A stretch of 64,000 nucleotides of DNA from Tectiglobus sp965247245 (GCA_965247245.1 CBDFGV010000003.1:2790001-2854000), one strand, 5' to 3'. Numbered from the stretch's first letter, positions 9,700 through 18,343 are shown. Notes: generated from the sequence alone by a model not told the origin. Numbers and translations: made by a program.

Positions 9700-9722
9700 T
9701 GCGAGCCATTCAGCTGCTCGCA
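9700..9722. terminator. Hairpin between convergent genes, possible terminator
   Basis: A perfect 7-bp stem (TGCGAGC and GCTCGCA) with a 9-base loop lies between the end of the DUF533 gene and the end of the ABC exporter operon on the other strand. There is no clear T-run on either side, so termination is only suggested by its position. Confidence 0.35.
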
Positions 9723-9726
9723 GAGA

Positions 9727-10860
9727 CTATTGATTCTTTGCAGCCGCTGCAGCCGCTCTCACATTGCCCTTAGGCTTGAAGAATACATCGACGCGCATGC
9801 TTGGCAGAAGCGGTGGCTTGCCATCGAGTGTAATGTCCACTTCAAGGATCTCGACGTCTCGTGGCTGGCTTGGACCACGCAGCCCCAAGGCTGGCGAGCC
9901 CACCTTTGCTGCAATTGACGTCACTTTGCCTGTGAAGTCCTGCCCCGAGAAAGCGTTAGCGCGAACAACAACATCCTGACCAACCCAGATCTTACCGATG
10001 TCGCGTTCCTCGACTTCAGCAGTCACCTCAAGCTTTGAGACATCGCCAACGATTGCAAATGGCAGCTGAGAATTCGTTGTAGCGAGTTCGCCTGCAACAC
10101 CCTCCATCTGCAGAACACGACCATTCGACGTCGCACGAATGCGGGTCCTTTCGTATGCCAGCTCGGCCAAGCGTAGATCGGTCCGGGCAATTGTCAGTCC
10201 GGAATCGAGGCGGCTAAGTAGCGGAAATCCTTCTGCGGCACGCGCCTCTTCGACATCCTTGCGTCGAGATTCGATGGATACGCGGGCAACGTCGATCAAA
10301 CGCCGCGCATTCTCAACGTCACGATCAGAAGCTTTGCCTTGCCGGCGGGCAATAAAGAGGGTGTCAAAGGTCGACTGCGCCTTAAAGAGTGCTCGCTCGG
10401 CGGCGCCAAGATCATCCTGTGCCTTGCGCCATGCGAGCAGGAGCTTATCGCTCTCTTTCTCCTCATCGCGCTCGGACACACGAACTTCAACTTCAGCTGC
10501 CGCCGCAACAATTCGTGTAAAGGCCTCACGATCCTTCATGACAGCGATCAGGTCGCCCTTCTTCACGACATCACCGACTTTGGCATAAACCTCCGTGACG
10601 ACACCGGCGCTTTCCGGTCGTACATCGACTTCACCACCGAGCGGTGCAACCCGGCCAGGAGCCGATGCTTCCCACTCCGACTTCGCAGCCAGTGCAACAA
10701 CCTGGGGGCCGTTCTTCGCCGGTTTCTCCTGGGCAGCGTTGCTTGCGGTTATGCCACCATTCTGAGGCAGATAGGTTGCAAGTGCGCTGACGCCGAGAGC
10801 GAGAACCGCTGCCAGCCCCAGTGTCGTGACGGTTGAATCAAGTCTCAAAAAGCTAGGCAT
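9727..10860 (-). CDS. ABC exporter periplasmic adaptor, DevB/HlyD type
   Basis: 377 residues from the ATG at 10860, which overlaps the end of the ATPase gene by eight bases. It has one N-terminal membrane segment (about 10-30), a lipoyl half motif (GGEVDVRPESAGVVTEVYAK), a long coiled-coil hairpin (roughly 105-205) and a second lipoyl half (RIRATSNGRVLQMEG). It is the last gene of a three-gene operon of permease, ATPase and adaptor, matching the DevBCA type of tripartite exporter that moves glycolipids or proteins to the outer membrane. A much longer upstream start is open, but it would lie inside the ATPase gene. Confidence 0.86.
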   Translation of the reverse strand: MPSFLRLDSTVTTLGLAAVLALGVSALATYLPQNGGITASNAAQEKPAKNGPQVVALAAKSEWEASAPGRVAPLGGEVDVRPESAGVVTEVYAKVGDVVKKGDLIAVMKDREAFTRIVAAAAEVEVRVSERDEEKESDKLLLAWRKAQDDLGAAERALFKAQSTFDTLFIARRQGKASDRDVENARRLIDVARVSIESRRKDVEEARAAEGFPLLSRLDSGLTIARTDLRLAELAYERTRIRATSNGRVLQMEGVAGELATTNSQLPFAIVGDVSKLEVTAEVEERDIGKIWVGQDVVVRANAFSGQDFTGKVTSIAAKVGSPALGLRGPSQPRDVEILEVDITLDGKPPLLPSMRVDVFFKPKGNVRAAAAAAKNQ

Positions 10861-11608
10861 CAAGTTTCGTCCGTCTCTTTTTTGGTATGAGTTGTTGTGT
10901 CGAGCGCGAAGCAGCATCGCCCCGCTCATCGTCAATGATGTGGCCGTCCTCGATCCGCAGTATGCGGTCTGCATAAGACAGCGTTCTCGGATCGTGTGTC
11001 ACGGCAAGTACTGCTCGTCCGGCGTTATGGGCAACCTCTGCGAGCAGAGCCATCACTGAATGGCCATTCTCGCTATCGAGGGCCGCGGTTGGTTCGTCCG
11101 CAAGGATAACAGACGGAGAGCCGGCAAGCGCTCGTGCGATCGCTACACGTTGCTGCTCACCACCTGACATCTGCTTCGGATAACTTTTCATCCGATGGCT
11201 AAGGCCCACGGCAGTCAGCGCCTTTTCCGCCAAGTCCTTAGACAACGCACCCCGCGTTCCTCTGACGTCGAGCGCCAAACGAACATTCTCAAGTGCATTA
11301 AGCGTTGGGAACAGATTGTAGGACTGGAAAATGAAGCCGATGTGCCGGCGCCGAATGTCTGCAAGTTTCTCAGCAGACATGCCCGTTGTGTTCTCATCGT
11401 CGATTATGACTTCGCCGGACGTCGGCGTCAGAATGCACCCAAGGATCGAGATAAGTGTCGTCTTACCGCTCCCTGACGGCCCCATCAGAAGCGTTAGCTC
11501 GCCGGAGTTAATCGACAGGTTGGTCTTCTTGACAGCCTGAACCTTGCCGGCGCCTTCACCAAGCTCTTTAACGAGATCACAAACCTGGGCAACAACTTTT
11601 TTGGTCAT
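10853..11608 (-). CDS. ABC transporter ATP-binding protein, DevA/LolD/MacB type
   Basis: 251 residues. Walker A is GPSGSGKTT (about 43-51), the Q-loop FQSYNLF (about 94-100), the signature MSGGEQQR (147-154), and Walker B with the catalytic Glu in ILADEPTAALD (168-178). The closest relatives by pattern are the mechanotransmission ABC ATPases. The start at 11608 overlaps the permease stop by four bases (ATGA); a start further upstream would cut deep into the permease gene. It energises the permease that precedes it in the operon. Confidence 0.9.
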   Translation of the reverse strand: MTKKVVAQVCDLVKELGEGAGKVQAVKKTNLSINSGELTLLMGPSGSGKTTLISILGCILTPTSGEVIIDDENTTGMSAEKLADIRRRHIGFIFQSYNLFPTLNALENVRLALDVRGTRGALSKDLAEKALTAVGLSHRMKSYPKQMSGGEQQRVAIARALAGSPSVILADEPTAALDSENGHSVMALLAEVAHNAGRAVLAVTHDPRTLSYADRILRIEDGHIIDDERGDAASRSTQQLIPKKRRTKLDA

Positions 11609-12732
11609 CGGCTGAACACCATGGCTGGGTCGATACGGGTGACCTTGATGATGGCTGATACCGCAGATATTGCGCACATCGAAACCGTCAACGCAAACAG
11701 CCCCATTGCCAGTGACGGAGTCATGATAATCGGCAGCTCTGTATTCACACTGAGCGCCACTATACCCAGCGCAATCGATATCCCCAAAGCATAACCTATA
11801 ATCGCGCTTAAGGCTGCCTGCGTCAGGATCACACGATGGATGTACCCTGAAGATGAGCCGAGCGCCCGCAGCGTCGCAAACTCGTTCAGGTGGTCCTTGG
11901 TGCTCGCGTAAAGCGTTTGAGCAACAATCACAGTGCCAACCAGCGTCCCAAGAAGAGCACCACCGATAAGCGCAATGCCCGCCCCAGTGCCAAACAGCCA
12001 GTGCTTGAGACTGCGTTGCTTGAATTCCGCCTTGGTAATCACGTCAAGATCCGGCATGCGGCTTTGTAAATCCGCCTGCACAGCTTTGACATCAGCGCCT
12101 TCCGCCAACTTCACGAGATAGAAGTTCGCCGAACCCGGCGGCATGCCTTGCAGTTTGCGGCCTTGTTTGAGCGTGGTGAAGACATAGGGCGTCGTCGTAA
12201 ATGACCGGATGCCGTGGGTCAGCGTTGTCACGCGCACGCGCTGGCCGTTGATCTCAGCCGTCGAGCCAATACCGTTAACGCCAAGATACTTGAAATAGGT
12301 CTCATCAATGGCGACCGCGTCCGGCAATTTCAGCTCGGTCAAACCACCACCCACGATATTCCACGGCGTCAAACCGCTGTCAGACACCTCCGTGCCGATC
12401 ACAACGCACAGCTGGCGTGCACCATCGGGCTTCTTCCAGTTGCTGAACGTGGAGACGATTGGATAGACCCGCGCGACACCCGGCGTCGCCAAAGCGGTGT
12501 GGCGCTCATTGCCGGTCAATGTTCCCGATTCTTCGATGCTCTTTGTGCCATAGGCTGCGATCCAGATTTCACCGTCCGCATTATCAATAACGGACGTAAT
12601 AATCCGGCTTGTACCTGCATATATTCCCAGTTGTACTGACACCAATACAACCGAGAACAAGATACCAACGATCGTTACCGCCAGGCTCACCTTGTCGTAA
12701 AACAGGTTTCGCATGGCCAGAGTCAGTACCAT
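11605..12732 (-). CDS. ABC transporter permease, FtsX/DevC type
   Basis: 375 residues with four membrane helices in FtsX-like order: one near the N-terminus (SLAVTIVGILFSVVLVSVQLG), a long periplasmic domain, then three helices after residue 240 (LIGGALLGTLVGTVIVAQ; AALSAIIGYALGISIALGIV; the last near the C-terminus). The motif EFATLRALGSSSGYI in the cytoplasmic loop is typical of DevC/MacB permeases. It is the first gene of the exporter operon, with AGGA six bases before the ATG. The upstream region carries an unusual 30-base palindrome. Confidence 0.88.
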   Translation of the reverse strand: MVLTLAMRNLFYDKVSLAVTIVGILFSVVLVSVQLGIYAGTSRIITSVIDNADGEIWIAAYGTKSIEESGTLTGNERHTALATPGVARVYPIVSTFSNWKKPDGARQLCVVIGTEVSDSGLTPWNIVGGGLTELKLPDAVAIDETYFKYLGVNGIGSTAEINGQRVRVTTLTHGIRSFTTTPYVFTTLKQGRKLQGMPPGSANFYLVKLAEGADVKAVQADLQSRMPDLDVITKAEFKQRSLKHWLFGTGAGIALIGGALLGTLVGTVIVAQTLYASTKDHLNEFATLRALGSSSGYIHRVILTQAALSAIIGYALGISIALGIVALSVNTELPIIMTPSLAMGLFALTVSMCAISAVSAIIKVTRIDPAMVFSR

Positions 12733-13057
12733 CTACTATCCTAATCCTACTCTCACCGCACCGAAAACCGGGTGCACAGGTCAATATATGGGAAGGTGTT
12801 TGGCACAGATGTGCCTGCGATAATCACAATCGCATTAACTCGGTTCCCGAGCATATAGTCCCAAGAACTAGACCTTTCCATGATAGACGAAGATTGCGAC
12901 GAACTTGCCGCAGTTAACAACAGTCGACTGTCGTTAACTGGTCATTTTGATTACTAAATTACCAACGAATACTTGTTATAGCGCAACCAAGTTCTACGAA
13001 TATAGCACATAACTCTCTGTTCCAGCACCCTAAATACCGATTGGGAGATTGGATTCG
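12733..13057. other. Divergent intergenic region with a long palindrome
   Basis: About 325 bases between the ABC exporter operon and the DUF2147 gene, which are transcribed away from each other. It must hold both promoters. The main structure is the near-perfect palindrome at 12911-12940. No gene is seen. Confidence 0.6.
12911..12940. repeat. Near-perfect 30-base palindrome
   Basis: Two 15-base arms meeting at the centre GTC|GAC. The left arm starts CAGTTAAC and the right arm ends GTTAACTG; the innermost 12 bases are ACAGTCGACTGT. Only one pair of opposing positions fails to match. It has no loop and no T-run, so it is more likely a protein-binding site (or a cruciform) than a terminator. 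It lies 179 bases upstream of the exporter permease start and about 118 bases upstream of the DUF2147 start. Confidence 0.7.
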
Positions 13058-13558
13058 ATGCCATCTGCGACACCAGCTCTGACGCTTGCTTTCCTGACTA
13101 AAATGGCCACCGGCACCCTCATGGCCATCATCCTGTCCAGTTCGGCCGCGATGGCGAATGGCGATATCCAGGGAGTTTGGTTGAATGACACCGGCAAAGG
13201 CGCCATCGAAATAAAGCCCTGCGCGAAAAGCATGTGCGGCCATATTGTCTGGCTGAAAGACACGGTCGGTCGCGATGGTCGCCCCCTCAGAGACCGCCTC
13301 AATCCAGAAGCCAAGCGCCGCAATAAGCCCATCTGCGGGTTGCAAGTCATCGGCCGGTTAAAACCGCAGCAGGATGGTAGTTGGGACAAAGGCTGGATCT
13401 ACGATCCCAAGCAAGGCAAAGCATTTGATGTTGAAGTCAAGCGCTTGTCGGAGAATGGGTTGCAGGTCAAAGGCTATCTTGGAATGAAGTTTCTCAGCGA
13501 GACCTTCGTTTGGAGACGTGTCGAAGGCGACTTTGCGCGCTGTAAAGTTAGCCAATAG
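13058..13558 (+). CDS. DUF2147 family exported protein
   Basis: 166 residues. An N-terminal signal peptide (hydrophobic stretch ending SSSAAMAN) is followed by the DUF2147 core: GDIQGVWLNDTGKGAIEI, CGHIVWLKD, the conserved ICGLQVIG, WDKGWIYDPKQGKAF and GYLGMKFLSETFVWRR. The fold is a small beta-barrel in related proteins. The function is unknown; family members are common periplasmic proteins of Alphaproteobacteria. A TTG at 13049 and an ATG at 13103 are alternative starts; the ATG at 13058 gives a full signal peptide. Confidence 0.85.
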   Translation: MPSATPALTLAFLTKMATGTLMAIILSSSAAMANGDIQGVWLNDTGKGAIEIKPCAKSMCGHIVWLKDTVGRDGRPLRDRLNPEAKRRNKPICGLQVIGRLKPQQDGSWDKGWIYDPKQGKAFDVEVKRLSENGLQVKGYLGMKFLSETFVWRRVEGDFARCKVSQ

Positions 13559-13740
13559 GCACTTCAGATTTCCGATACCAGAAACAATCTCCACTCAATC
13601 GAGACGATCACAACACTGTTCCGCCACTCCGCCATGGCATGTACAAACCTTTGTGAGTTTCGCAGCTGATCTCAAATGAGGCTGGCGCGTTACCATGTAA
13701 AGCTGGAGAAGTTTCGGCTGCGGAGGCTCGGACTAAGTTG

Positions 13741-15561
13741 ATGGCACTTGCCCGCCAGTTTACTGCAACGATTGCTGTCGTATTCTGCACCCTTTGGGTT
13801 TCCGCCCTCACTGCAGGTGCGCAGACAAGCAGTACGCCTGCGACCGACTATGAAGCCTGCCGAGCCCAGGACGAAACCAAATTCCGCAATGCCATTCGGG
13901 ACGTAACTCTGGCTGCACTGCGCAATGGCACGCAGTCGATCGACTATGAAGCACACGTCCGCGATCAGTGGCGCAAGCAAAGCCTCGACAGTTTGATCGA
14001 CAAGCGCGTCAAGCTTGCCGAAGAAGACGTGCGCAGCAAGACAAGTTGGGGGCAGCTGTTGCGCTCACTCGCCAGTTCCGAGAAAGCAGATGAACTGGCG
14101 ATGGCGGTCGCAGAGCATGTCTACCGTTCTGATGAAATGAAAGCAGCGCTGGAGCAGGCGGCCAAGGGCGTCAGCATCGAAGTCGGTCGCCAGATCGTGC
14201 TGACCACCGAAGAGGCTGCAACGCCCGCGCGAATTTGCCTGCAGATGTTCCTCGGTGATCGGTTTGGCCGAACCATCGCTGACATTGTTAGTGCCGATGC
14301 CAAAGCGGCATTCGTCTTGGAGCCGGCCGGACAAACAGCACAACTCGAGACAACGAACATCGCCAGACAGGCATCAGGTGCGATTGCCGGCGGGGTGATT
14401 ATCCTGATCCGCCGTCAGCTGGGACGCATGGCACGCCGAATTGGCCAACGGGTTGTCGGCGCAGTTATCGGCCGGGTCGTGTCGGTGGTTGCTGGTGGGA
14501 TCGGCGTCGCACTGATCGCCTATGACCTGAAGCAGCTCTGGGAACTTCGCAACGGCGTCCTCCCGATCATTCGCCAGGAAATGACGTCTGATACGACCAA
14601 AAGCAAAGTGCGCAAAGAGTTGGCGTCCACGATCAAACTACACATGGATGGTCAACTTGAAGAAATTGCCAACTCAACGGCAGATCACATCCTGCGGATC
14701 TGGCGCGACTTTAAGATAGCTCACAACAAGGTCCTTGAGCTTTCAGCCGGACACAAACCATTCCAGGAATTTGTGGATAGTCTGCGCCCCGAACAGCTGC
14801 CGCGGCTCGACGAGATTGTGTCAATCACGCTGCGCCGCGGAACGGATGGCGATGTCAAAACGATGCTCGGCAAGGGCACCCTACATCGCGCCGTCACCCG
14901 TCTCGATGACACGGGAATGCAGATCGCAAGGGAGCTCGATTCTGTCGATGACGCTCTCGCCTGGCTCGACATTGCCCCGGACAGCCTGGCGAACGTGCTG
15001 AGCTACGAAGTGCATCGCAGTGCTAGCCCGAAGGACTTCACGAGCAAGTCCCTCAACCAGCTGCTGTCGCTTGGCGAGGCCAGGATTGTCCGACGGCTGG
15101 CAGGTCTGCCGAAAGCGGGCCGCGACGTGCTCCTGGAACTGGACAATGAGCATCTCGTCCGACTTGCCAGAGATCTCGATACCAGCGCCTTGGGAAGTTT
15201 TGCAGGTTACCTGTCCGATCTCGACTCATCGGCACGCAAGATCGTATTTGATGCTGTCGTCGCCAAGCCGGCATTGGTCAGAGAGCTCTCATCCGATCAA
15301 GTGCGGTGGGCGGTTCTGGCCAGCCGCAATCAGCAGGCTGCGGTTGCTATGATGCTGCGAGACGATCAAGGCTTGAATGTAAAGTCCATGGTTTCGGATC
15401 TGAACCTGGTCGTTGCCGGTGAGATCCATCCCTTACTGTTTTGGAAAAAACATCCGGTCGTCGTCGTCGCACTTGCCCTGGCTTTGGTCCTGGCTCTCCT
15501 TATACTGAAGCGCCTCTTCTTTCCGCCCAGACGAAAACTGAATGTAACGGAAGCTGCCTGA
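13741..15561 (+). CDS. Orphan exported protein with glycine-rich hydrophobic segment, helical repeats and C-terminal anchor
   Basis: 606 residues, family not recognised. In order: a signal peptide (about 1-28, ending TAGAQ); a helical charged region to about 195; a hydrophobic glycine-rich stretch near 215-262 (GGVIILIRRQLGRMAR, then VVSVVAGGIGVALIAYD); a helical region of about 270-565 with loosely repeated leucine-rich units (DEIVSITLRRG, NQLLSLGEARIVRRLAGLP, NEHLVRLARDLD); a membrane helix near the end (VVVVALALALVLALLILKRLFF) and a short basic tail. This suggests a periplasmic protein anchored at its C-terminus in the inner membrane. ATG at 13741 is preferred over the adjacent TTG. No function is proposed. 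Confidence 0.75.
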   Translation: MALARQFTATIAVVFCTLWVSALTAGAQTSSTPATDYEACRAQDETKFRNAIRDVTLAALRNGTQSIDYEAHVRDQWRKQSLDSLIDKRVKLAEEDVRSKTSWGQLLRSLASSEKADELAMAVAEHVYRSDEMKAALEQAAKGVSIEVGRQIVLTTEEAATPARICLQMFLGDRFGRTIADIVSADAKAAFVLEPAGQTAQLETTNIARQASGAIAGGVIILIRRQLGRMARRIGQRVVGAVIGRVVSVVAGGIGVALIAYDLKQLWELRNGVLPIIRQEMTSDTTKSKVRKELASTIKLHMDGQLEEIANSTADHILRIWRDFKIAHNKVLELSAGHKPFQEFVDSLRPEQLPRLDEIVSITLRRGTDGDVKTMLGKGTLHRAVTRLDDTGMQIARELDSVDDALAWLDIAPDSLANVLSYEVHRSASPKDFTSKSLNQLLSLGEARIVRRLAGLPKAGRDVLLELDNEHLVRLARDLDTSALGSFAGYLSDLDSSARKIVFDAVVAKPALVRELSSDQVRWAVLASRNQQAAVAMMLRDDQGLNVKSMVSDLNLVVAGEIHPLLFWKKHPVVVVALALALVLALLILKRLFFPPRRKLNVTEAA

Positions 15562-15594
15562 TCGGCAGGGCCGAACTGGACATACGAACCCGCA

Positions 15595-15909
15595 ATGAAG
15601 TGCACCTCCGTAGAATCTTTAGGCAACCAACCAATCAAGCACGGCGAACTGGTCCATGCCTGCGCCGTTTCAGGTGCGAACGTGGTACGCGACATGCGCG
15701 AAGTCATCACCAATGTCGTCGGCGGCAAGATGAAGCGTTATGAGGCAGTCCTCGATCAGACCATTGAGCGCGCGGTTGAGAACCTGAAGGGTAAAGCCAC
15801 AGAAGCCGGATACGATGGTGTGATCGGAGTGCGCATCTCACACCCGAATATCACCGACGGTGCGATTGAGGTCGTTGTCGTTGGTACGGGGTTTTGGTAC
15901 GAGAGCTGA
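15595..15909 (+). CDS. YbjQ / UPF0145 family protein
   Basis: 104 residues that match the YbjQ family in length and pattern: an N-terminal strand, GANVVRDMREVITNVVGGKMKRYEAVLDQTIERA, then KATEAGYDGVIGVRI and a final strand VVVVGTGF. YbjQ proteins form compact pentamers; earlier annotation as heavy-metal binding is not well supported. The gene follows the 606-residue orphan by 33 bases and is probably in the same transcript. Confidence 0.83.
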   Translation: MKCTSVESLGNQPIKHGELVHACAVSGANVVRDMREVITNVVGGKMKRYEAVLDQTIERAVENLKGKATEAGYDGVIGVRISHPNITDGAIEVVVVGTGFWYES

Positions 15910-16011
15910 GATCGAGTCTCGGCCCACACGATTGCGCGGACGTATAGTTTTGTTGCAACCGTGAGCATTCAATGGCCGACAACAGCCGTTCCAAATAAAG
16001 GATGCCGCGAT

Positions 16012-16188
16012 ATGGGCCTGACGAAACCACCCGCCTTATTAACTTTCTTGGTCGCAGTCGCTGTCGGTATTCTGGCGTTGGTATCGCACCTCGGGATCGC
16101 CGTACCTGAACTCTCAAACTACAGCTTCTGGGTTATGACGGCGGCATACGTCTTACTGGTGATGGGATGCCTGTTTCGTGGTCTATAA
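16012..16188 (+). CDS. Small membrane protein, 58 residues
   Basis: Two predicted membrane helices (about residues 6-26, PALLTFLVAVAVGILALVS, and 36-54, FWVMTAAYVLLVMGCLF) joined by a short loop. ATG at 16012 is chosen over an upstream GTG at 15961 because the extra residues look non-coding. The function is unknown. It heads a short run of micro-ORFs on the plus strand. Confidence 0.6.
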   Translation: MGLTKPPALLTFLVAVAVGILALVSHLGIAVPELSNYSFWVMTAAYVLLVMGCLFRGL

Positions 16189-16273
16189 CCGGCCTGCAAC
16201 TGATCGCGTGATTGGCCAGATGGATTGGCATTGTGCGCCTTCATCAACCCTCTCACGAGAATTTATCCTGTGA

Positions 16274-16381
16274 TCACAGTGGTGTATTGCAGTTGGCCCA
16301 GTCATTCTCTATGGTCTGGCCAACAAGCTTCGTAAACATGAGCGCAGGGAAATTGCGCCCCAATCGGAGGAACGGCATTGA
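16274..16381 (+). pseudogene. Micro-ORF without a standard start, possibly frameshifted
   Basis: An open frame of 35 codons that ends with a convincing small membrane-protein pattern (IAVGPVILYGLANK followed by the charged tail LRKHERREI). It has no ATG, GTG or TTG start. In the neighbouring frame a GTG at 16272 begins VITVV and would join this frame at about 16285 after a one-base shift. Its TGA overlaps the TTG start of the next micro-ORF (TTGA). It is either a frameshifted small gene, one with an ATT start, or a sequencing error. Confidence 0.35.
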
Positions 16382-16506
16382 GCGAGCAGAACGCGCAAGA
16401 GGCAGCAAGCCGCAAACGGACAGGGACAATCGTTGCCATCTTGTCGATAGGTTGGTGGATTGTTTCAATTGGCGGCGTCATTGCAGCCATAAACATGCAG
16501 ACCTAG
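16378..16506 (+). CDS. 42-residue single-pass membrane micro-protein (TTG start)
   Basis: The product begins MSEQNAQEAASRKRTGTI if TTG is read as Met, continues with one membrane helix (IVAILSIGWWIVSIGGVIAAI) and ends NMQT. GGAGG at 16366-16370 sits seven bases before the TTG, a strong ribosome binding site that decides the start. The polar N-terminus with SRKR before the helix suggests the N-terminus is in the cytoplasm. The function is unknown. Its start overlaps the stop of the preceding micro-ORF. Confidence 0.55.
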   Translation: MSEQNAQEAASRKRTGTIVAILSIGWWIVSIGGVIAAINMQT

Positions 16507-16516
16507 GTCATCTCAC

Positions 16517-16549
16517 AAAAAGGCCGCTGGCGTATCACTTGCCAACGGC
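16517..16549 (-). terminator. Terminator of the 173-residue secreted protein gene
   Basis: On the minus strand an imperfect hairpin (GCCGTTGGC pairing with GCCAGCGGC, with a 2x2 internal mismatch) is followed by TTTTT. It lies 47 bases downstream of the minus-strand gene ending at 16596. It may also stop plus-strand transcripts of the micro-ORFs. Confidence 0.6.
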
Positions 16550-16595
16550 TTGCAGCTCTGAGAACCATTGAGGCGGTATGTGAGGATTTAGGCTC

Positions 16596-17117
16596 CTAGT
16601 TGATAGCCTTGTCCAGCGCCTTGAAGTGCTTCTTGACCAACGCGACATTTTCCTTGTGCTCGACCGTCGGTGTGTTCTTCACCGCCTCTTCCAGCTCCTG
16701 AATCAGCGCCTTCCGCTCCTTCTCAGGCATCGTTTTGTCTGACTTGAGAGCCGCGATTTCTTGCTTCATCGCCTCAACCGGCTCAGAGAATTCGCCACTT
16801 TCCTGATCAAAGCCCGACAAAACGAACGAGATATTCGACATCACAGCGTCAAGCTCGTCGTAAGAGCCAAATCCAAACTTTTTGGCAATCGCTTCAAGGC
16901 CTTGCACCAGCTTTTCATCGGGCTGCTCGCCGGCCTTTTCGATCTTCTCGAACTGCTGGTTAAGTTCGCCCTGAGCCTTCAGGTAGTTCTGAATCTGCGC
17001 TTCCGTCAGCTTCATCTGCTTAAAGGCAGCCTCTTGCGCCTGGCTCGCGCTCACAACCGCCATGCTGCCGAGCGCCAAAGCAACGAGGCCCAATTTTCCG
17101 AGTAGGGAACGGATCAT
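16596..17117 (-). CDS. Exported helical protein of unknown function
   Basis: 173 residues with a signal peptide (about 1-28, cleavage likely after SASQAQ). The mature part is almost wholly helical, acidic and lysine-rich, with heptad-like stretches (QIQNYLKAQGELNQQFEKIEKAG; AMKQEIAALKSD; KERKALIQELEEAVK). It is probably a soluble periplasmic protein. Similar small exported proteins occur near rplM in Rhizobiales, but no function is known. ATG start, monocistronic. Confidence 0.7.
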   Translation of the reverse strand: MIRSLLGKLGLVALALGSMAVVSASQAQEAAFKQMKLTEAQIQNYLKAQGELNQQFEKIEKAGEQPDEKLVQGLEAIAKKFGFGSYDELDAVMSNISFVLSGFDQESGEFSEPVEAMKQEIAALKSDKTMPEKERKALIQELEEAVKNTPTVEHKENVALVKKHFKALDKAIN

Positions 17118-17276
17118 TTCCGCGTTTCTCCAATTGACAGGTCAAGAATGCCCAGGTTCAGCCCCGCATGAGTGACGGGCCGCCAAGCTGTATATAAGAC
17201 GGCGCGTTTGTCCTCTCGAATTCTGTCCGATAAAAGGCAGGCTGCTCTGGTATCGACAGCGAAGTGGTGGGTTGAA

Positions 17277-17729
17277 ATGAACAGTATGACTGATAGCACC
17301 TGGCCCAGACACGCGCCCGAGGCCGTCACCAACTTGATTGATCAGCATTTTCCGCAGTTGCGCGAAGCTATGGGCAATTATGCAATTGAACAGCTTGCCC
17401 CTGGCGCTGCGACAGTACGGCTGCCGATCGAGCAAAAGAACATCCGCCCAGGTGGCACGATCTCAGGGCCGACCATGTTCGGATTGGCGGACGTAGCCGC
17501 CTGGATCGTTATCCTGAGCGAGCACGGGCCAATGGCTGTGCAATCCGTAACCTCAAGCATGACAATCAATTTCCTGGCCCGACCGGAACCTACTGATCTC
17601 GTCTGTCACGCCAGCGCGCTGCGTCTCGGCCGCCGCCTCGCTGTGATTGACTGCCGTGTGCTATCCGCCGGCAACTCCACCCTTGTCGCCCAGGCCACCT
17701 GCAACTACGCGATGCCGCGCGAGAGCTGA
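17277..17729 (+). CDS. PaaI-family hotdog thioesterase
   Basis: About 150 residues with the hotdog-fold pattern of PaaI/YdiI thioesterases: RLPIEQKNIRPGGTISGPTMFGLADVAAWIVI, in which the GGTISGPTMFGLAD block corresponds to the active-site helix region, followed by the strand VTSSMTINFLARPEPTDLVCHA. It would hydrolyse an acyl-CoA thioester in the cytoplasm. The start at 17277 gives the family length; ATG at 17286 is an alternative. It precedes rplM, an order often seen in Rhizobiales. There is a 152-base AT-rich gap before rplM that probably holds the ribosomal promoter. Confidence 0.85.
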   Translation: MNSMTDSTWPRHAPEAVTNLIDQHFPQLREAMGNYAIEQLAPGAATVRLPIEQKNIRPGGTISGPTMFGLADVAAWIVILSEHGPMAVQSVTSSMTINFLARPEPTDLVCHASALRLGRRLAVIDCRVLSAGNSTLVAQATCNYAMPRES

Positions 17730-17881
17730 CTACGAATAATTACGGTATTATATTACCTCTATAAATAAGACTCTGATTCTCATAAGAAATATAGCATTGC
17801 AATCCACATAACTTACCTGTACACCATTCCGCAGACAGCTCTGGCATCGTCAGGGCGTGCAATGCTTTCAGGACAACAAAC

Positions 17882-18343
17882 ATGAGAACATACTCGGCCA
17901 AACCGGGCGAGGTGGAGAAAAAGTGGATCGTGATCGACGGCGAAGGTCTCGTTGTCGGGCGCCTTGCTTCTCTGATCGCCACACGTTTGCGCGGCAAGCA
18001 CAAGCCGACTTTCACCCCGCATGTCGACACCGGCGACAATGTCATTGTTATCAATGCTGAGAAGGTCGTTTTCACCGGCCGCAAGTACGATGACAAGAAG
18101 TACTACCACCACACGGGCTATCCGGGCGGTATCAAAGAGCGCACACCGAAGATGCTCATCGAGGGCAAATTCCCGGAGCGGGTCGTGACCAAGGCCGTCG
18201 AGCGCATGCTCAACAAGAGCAAGCTGCGCAAGAAGCTGATGCGCAACCTACGCGTCTACAAGGGAACCGAGCATCCCCACGAAGCGCAGCAGCCCGAAGT
18301 CCTTGACGTTAAGGCATTAAATCCCAAGAACGCGAGAGTCTGA
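17882..18343 (+). CDS. rplM: 50S ribosomal protein L13
   Basis: 153 residues that match L13 throughout: MRTYSAKPGEVEKKW, VVGRLASLIATRLRGKHKPTFTPH, DNVIVINAEKVVFTGRK, YYHHTGYPGGIKERT, and the C-terminal LRVYKGTEHPHEAQQPEVLD. It is an early-assembling protein of the large subunit. It is followed after five bases by rpsI, the usual bacterial rplM-rpsI operon. Confidence 0.98.
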   Translation: MRTYSAKPGEVEKKWIVIDGEGLVVGRLASLIATRLRGKHKPTFTPHVDTGDNVIVINAEKVVFTGRKYDDKKYYHHTGYPGGIKERTPKMLIEGKFPERVVTKAVERMLNKSKLRKKLMRNLRVYKGTEHPHEAQQPEVLDVKALNPKNARV

